Below are positions 5,252-6,754 of a stretch of DNA of 6,754 bases, one piece after another (position 1 is the first letter of the stretch; each line of letters starts with the position of its first letter). Made by a program: the position numbers and the translations under genes. Source of the DNA: SIO4C1 sp039180385 (GTDB lineage Bacteria; Cyanobacteriota; Cyanobacteriia; Phormidesmidales; Phormidesmidaceae); contig JBCDDJ010000373.1 in assembly GCA_039180385.1 (NCBI GenBank), forward strand, positions 1 to 6,754. Reading direction: 5' to 3'. The notes below the pieces were generated by a model. It saw only the letters and a program-made list of their open reading frames with translations, ran no database searches and was not told where the DNA came from.

Positions 5252-6607
5252 ATGACCCAAAAGCCTACGGTTGCCATTTCGCACTTGGGTTGCGAGAAAA
5301 ATCGCGTTGATACTGAGCATATGTTGGGTTTGTTGGTCAAGGCAGGCTATGCCGTTGACAGCAATGAAGCCCTTGCTGACTACGTGATTGTCAACACTTG
5401 CAGCTTTATTGAGGAAGCCCGTCAAGAATCTGTTCGCACCCTGGTGGAGTTGGCAGAGGCTCAGAAGAAAGTCGTGATTACTGGGTGTCTGGCTCAGCAT
5501 TTTCAATCTGAGCTGTTAGACGAGATCCCTGAAGCGGTTGCCCTAGTCGGTACCGGTGATTATCACAAAATTGTGGAAGTCATTGAGCGGGCCGAAGCTG
5601 GGGAGCGGGTCAAAATGATCTCCGATGAGCCCACTTATATTGCCGATGAAACCGTGCCCCGGTATCGCACTACCACCGAGGGGGTTGCCTATGTGCGAGT
5701 CGCCGAAGGCTGTAACTATCGCTGCGCGTTTTGTATCATTCCCCATCTGCGAGGCAACCAGCGTTCTCGTTCGATTGAGTCGATTGTCGCCGAGGCCCAT
5801 CAACTTGCTGAAGAAGGCGTCCAAGAAATCGTTCTGATTTCTCAGATCACCACTAATTATGGTGTCGATCTCTACGGAGAGCCTCGCCTGGCGGAGCTGC
5901 TGCGCGCCCTAGGCGAAGTGGATGTGCCCTGGATTCGCATGCACTATGCCTATCCCACTGGCTTGACCCCTCAGGTCATTCAAGCGATTCAAGACACGCC
6001 TAACGTGCTGCCCTACTTGGACCTGCCATTGCAGCACTCCCATCCCGAGATTTTGCGTGCCATGAATCGGCCCTGGCAGGGGCGGGTCAATGATGAGATT
6101 ATCCTGCGACTGCGAGAAGCATTGCCAGAGGCTATCCTGCGCACCACCTTTATCGTGGGCTTCCCTGGAGAAACCGATGAGCAGTTTGCCCATTTGCTGG
6201 CCTTTGTTGAGCGACACGAGTTTGACCATGTGGGGGTGTTTACCTTCTCTCCTGAGGGGGGCACACCGGCTTTTGATCTGCCCAATCAGGTGCCCGAGGC
6301 CATCAAGCATCAGCGGCGAGAGCAGCTGATGCTGGCCCAGCAGAGTATTTCGTTTCGGCGAAATCAAGCTCAAATTGGACGCACGGTTGATGTCTTAGTT
6401 GAGCAAGCTAACGCTGCCAGCGGCGAATCTATCGGTCGCTCGGCTCGGTTTGCGCCAGATGTCGATGGGTTGGTTTACATTCAGGGGCTGAGTCCGTTGG
6501 GGCGCATTGTGCCGGTCACCATTGAGGCCGCAGATACCTATGATCAATACGGGACGCTCGCGGCTGTAAAGTCATCGCCAGCGCCAGTTCCGGTTTCACT
6601 TGTTTGA
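5252..6607 (+). CDS. rimO: Ribosomal protein S12 methylthiotransferase RimO
   Basis: This radical-SAM enzyme adds a methylthio group to the conserved aspartate of ribosomal protein S12, using two iron-sulfur clusters. The 451-residue protein shows the three domains in order. The N-terminal UPF0004 domain has cluster cysteines C14 (SHLGCEKN), C50 (VNTCSF) and C79 (ITGC). The radical-SAM barrel has C154xxxC158xxC161 (EGCNYRCAFC), FIVGFPGET (300-308) and DLPLQHSH (257-264). The C-terminal TRAM domain spans about 372-435. All six cluster cysteines are present. 'SQITTNYG' (197-204) carries Ile199 where many RimO proteins have Asp. The start chosen is ATG 5252, matching the family N terminus; the frame stays open to GTG 5186, but the added 22 residues look non-coding. 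No Shine-Dalgarno sequence is obvious. The last 12 or so residues (Ser/Pro/Val-rich) are a variable tail. It is followed at 64 bases by the helicase gene. Confidence 0.95.
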   Translation: MTQKPTVAISHLGCEKNRVDTEHMLGLLVKAGYAVDSNEALADYVIVNTCSFIEEARQESVRTLVELAEAQKKVVITGCLAQHFQSELLDEIPEAVALVGTGDYHKIVEVIERAEAGERVKMISDEPTYIADETVPRYRTTTEGVAYVRVAEGCNYRCAFCIIPHLRGNQRSRSIESIVAEAHQLAEEGVQEIVLISQITTNYGVDLYGEPRLAELLRALGEVDVPWIRMHYAYPTGLTPQVIQAIQDTPNVLPYLDLPLQHSHPEILRAMNRPWQGRVNDEIILRLREALPEAILRTTFIVGFPGETDEQFAHLLAFVERHEFDHVGVFTFSPEGGTPAFDLPNQVPEAIKHQRREQLMLAQQSISFRRNQAQIGRTVDVLVEQANAASGESIGRSARFAPDVDGLVYIQGLSPLGRIVPVTIEAADTYDQYGTLAAVKSSPAPVPVSLV

Positions 6608-6671
6608 CATTTTAAAGTTTTTAGCGATCGCAACTTGTGACGCTTGTGATTATCCGCATTAAGGAGTTTTA
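6608..6671 (+). other. rimO-helicase intercistronic spacer
   Basis: This 64-base spacer starts AT-rich (ATTTTAAAGTTTTTAG), contains a HIP1 site (6624-6631), then two CTTGTGA copies nine bases apart (6634-6640, 6643-6649), and ends with a strong AAGGAG ribosome binding site (6661-6666) five bases before the helicase ATG. No terminator hairpin is visible, consistent with cotranscription. In Synechocystis the rimO-crhR transcript is reported to be processed between the two genes; whether the AT-rich part here is a cleavage site is inference. Confidence 0.6.
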
Positions 6672-6754
6672 ATGACGTTGTCTTTTACCAGCTTAGGATT
6701 ATCTGAAGAACGGGTCCAGCACCTTGAGGCGCTTGGGTTTGTGGAGCCGACTGC
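6672..6754 (+). CDS. crhR: DEAD-box RNA helicase, CrhR type, N-terminal fragment (continues beyond window)
   Basis: Only 27 codons are present. They read MTLSFTSLGLSEERVQHLEA then LGFVEPT, matching the start of DEAD-box helicases: an aromatic residue (Phe5), 'LGLSE', and the GF-x-x-PT segment that leads into the Q motif, whose glutamine would follow just past the window edge. A strong AAGGAG at 6661-6666 fixes the ATG. In Synechocystis, crhR (slr0083) directly follows rimO (slr0082) and encodes a cold- and redox-responsive RNA helicase that unwinds and anneals RNA; gene order is the main reason for the CrhR name. The catalytic DEAD box and C-terminal domain are outside the window, so another DEAD-box family cannot be excluded from these residues alone. 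Confidence 0.8.
   Translation, partial: MTLSFTSLGLSEERVQHLEALGFVEPT

Noticed and set aside
5909..6373. Long minus-strand open frame inside rimO
   Set aside because: It is antisense to conserved radical-SAM coding sequence; it is a by-product of codon bias.

Overview
The window looks like ordinary chromosomal DNA of a cyanobacterium. The palindrome GCGATCGC (the cyanobacterial HIP1 element) occurs at least six times in 6.75 kb (starts at 149, 985, 2943, 3875, 4521 and 6624). Several genes belong to families typical of cyanobacteria: BtpA (photosystem I biogenesis), a VKOR-thioredoxin fusion, and rimO followed by the start of a CrhR-type DEAD-box RNA helicase gene. I cannot name the genus; a moderate-GC filamentous lineage is only a guess.

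Layout. Positions 1-768 (+) are the C-terminal part of a UDP-glucose 6-dehydrogenase whose beginning lies outside the window. It converges on a small YbjN/CesT-like gene (868-1335, -), and a perfect 21-bp inverted repeat lies between them (796-840), probably a two-way terminator. A 170-base divergent spacer follows, with a 14-bp perfect palindrome. Next comes a GTPase with a C-terminal hydrophobic DUF697-type region (about 1506-3029, +). Its 3' end overlaps by 11 bases the end of the oppositely oriented VKOR-thioredoxin gene (3019-3942, -). Upstream of that, on the same strand and 52 bases away, is btpA (3995-4843, -). The two probably form a btpA-VKOR transcription unit. A gene-free divergent region of about 400 bases (4844-5251) carries short direct and inverted repeats and a candidate promoter. 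It is followed by rimO (5252-6607, +) and, 64 bases later, the first 27 codons of the helicase gene (6672 to the edge).

How the genes relate. Two pairs look functionally meaningful. btpA plus VKOR-Trx links a photosystem I factor with the enzyme that forms disulfide bonds in membrane or lumenal proteins. rimO plus crhR links modification of ribosomal protein S12 with a stress RNA helicase, an arrangement known from Synechocystis (slr0082-slr0083). The dehydrogenase supplies UDP-glucuronate for polysaccharides and has no evident link to the rest.

I found no mobile element, CRISPR array, tRNA or rRNA gene, and no clearly new system. The least explained items are the repeat-bearing btpA/rimO intergenic region and a short tandem repeat inside the GTPase domain.
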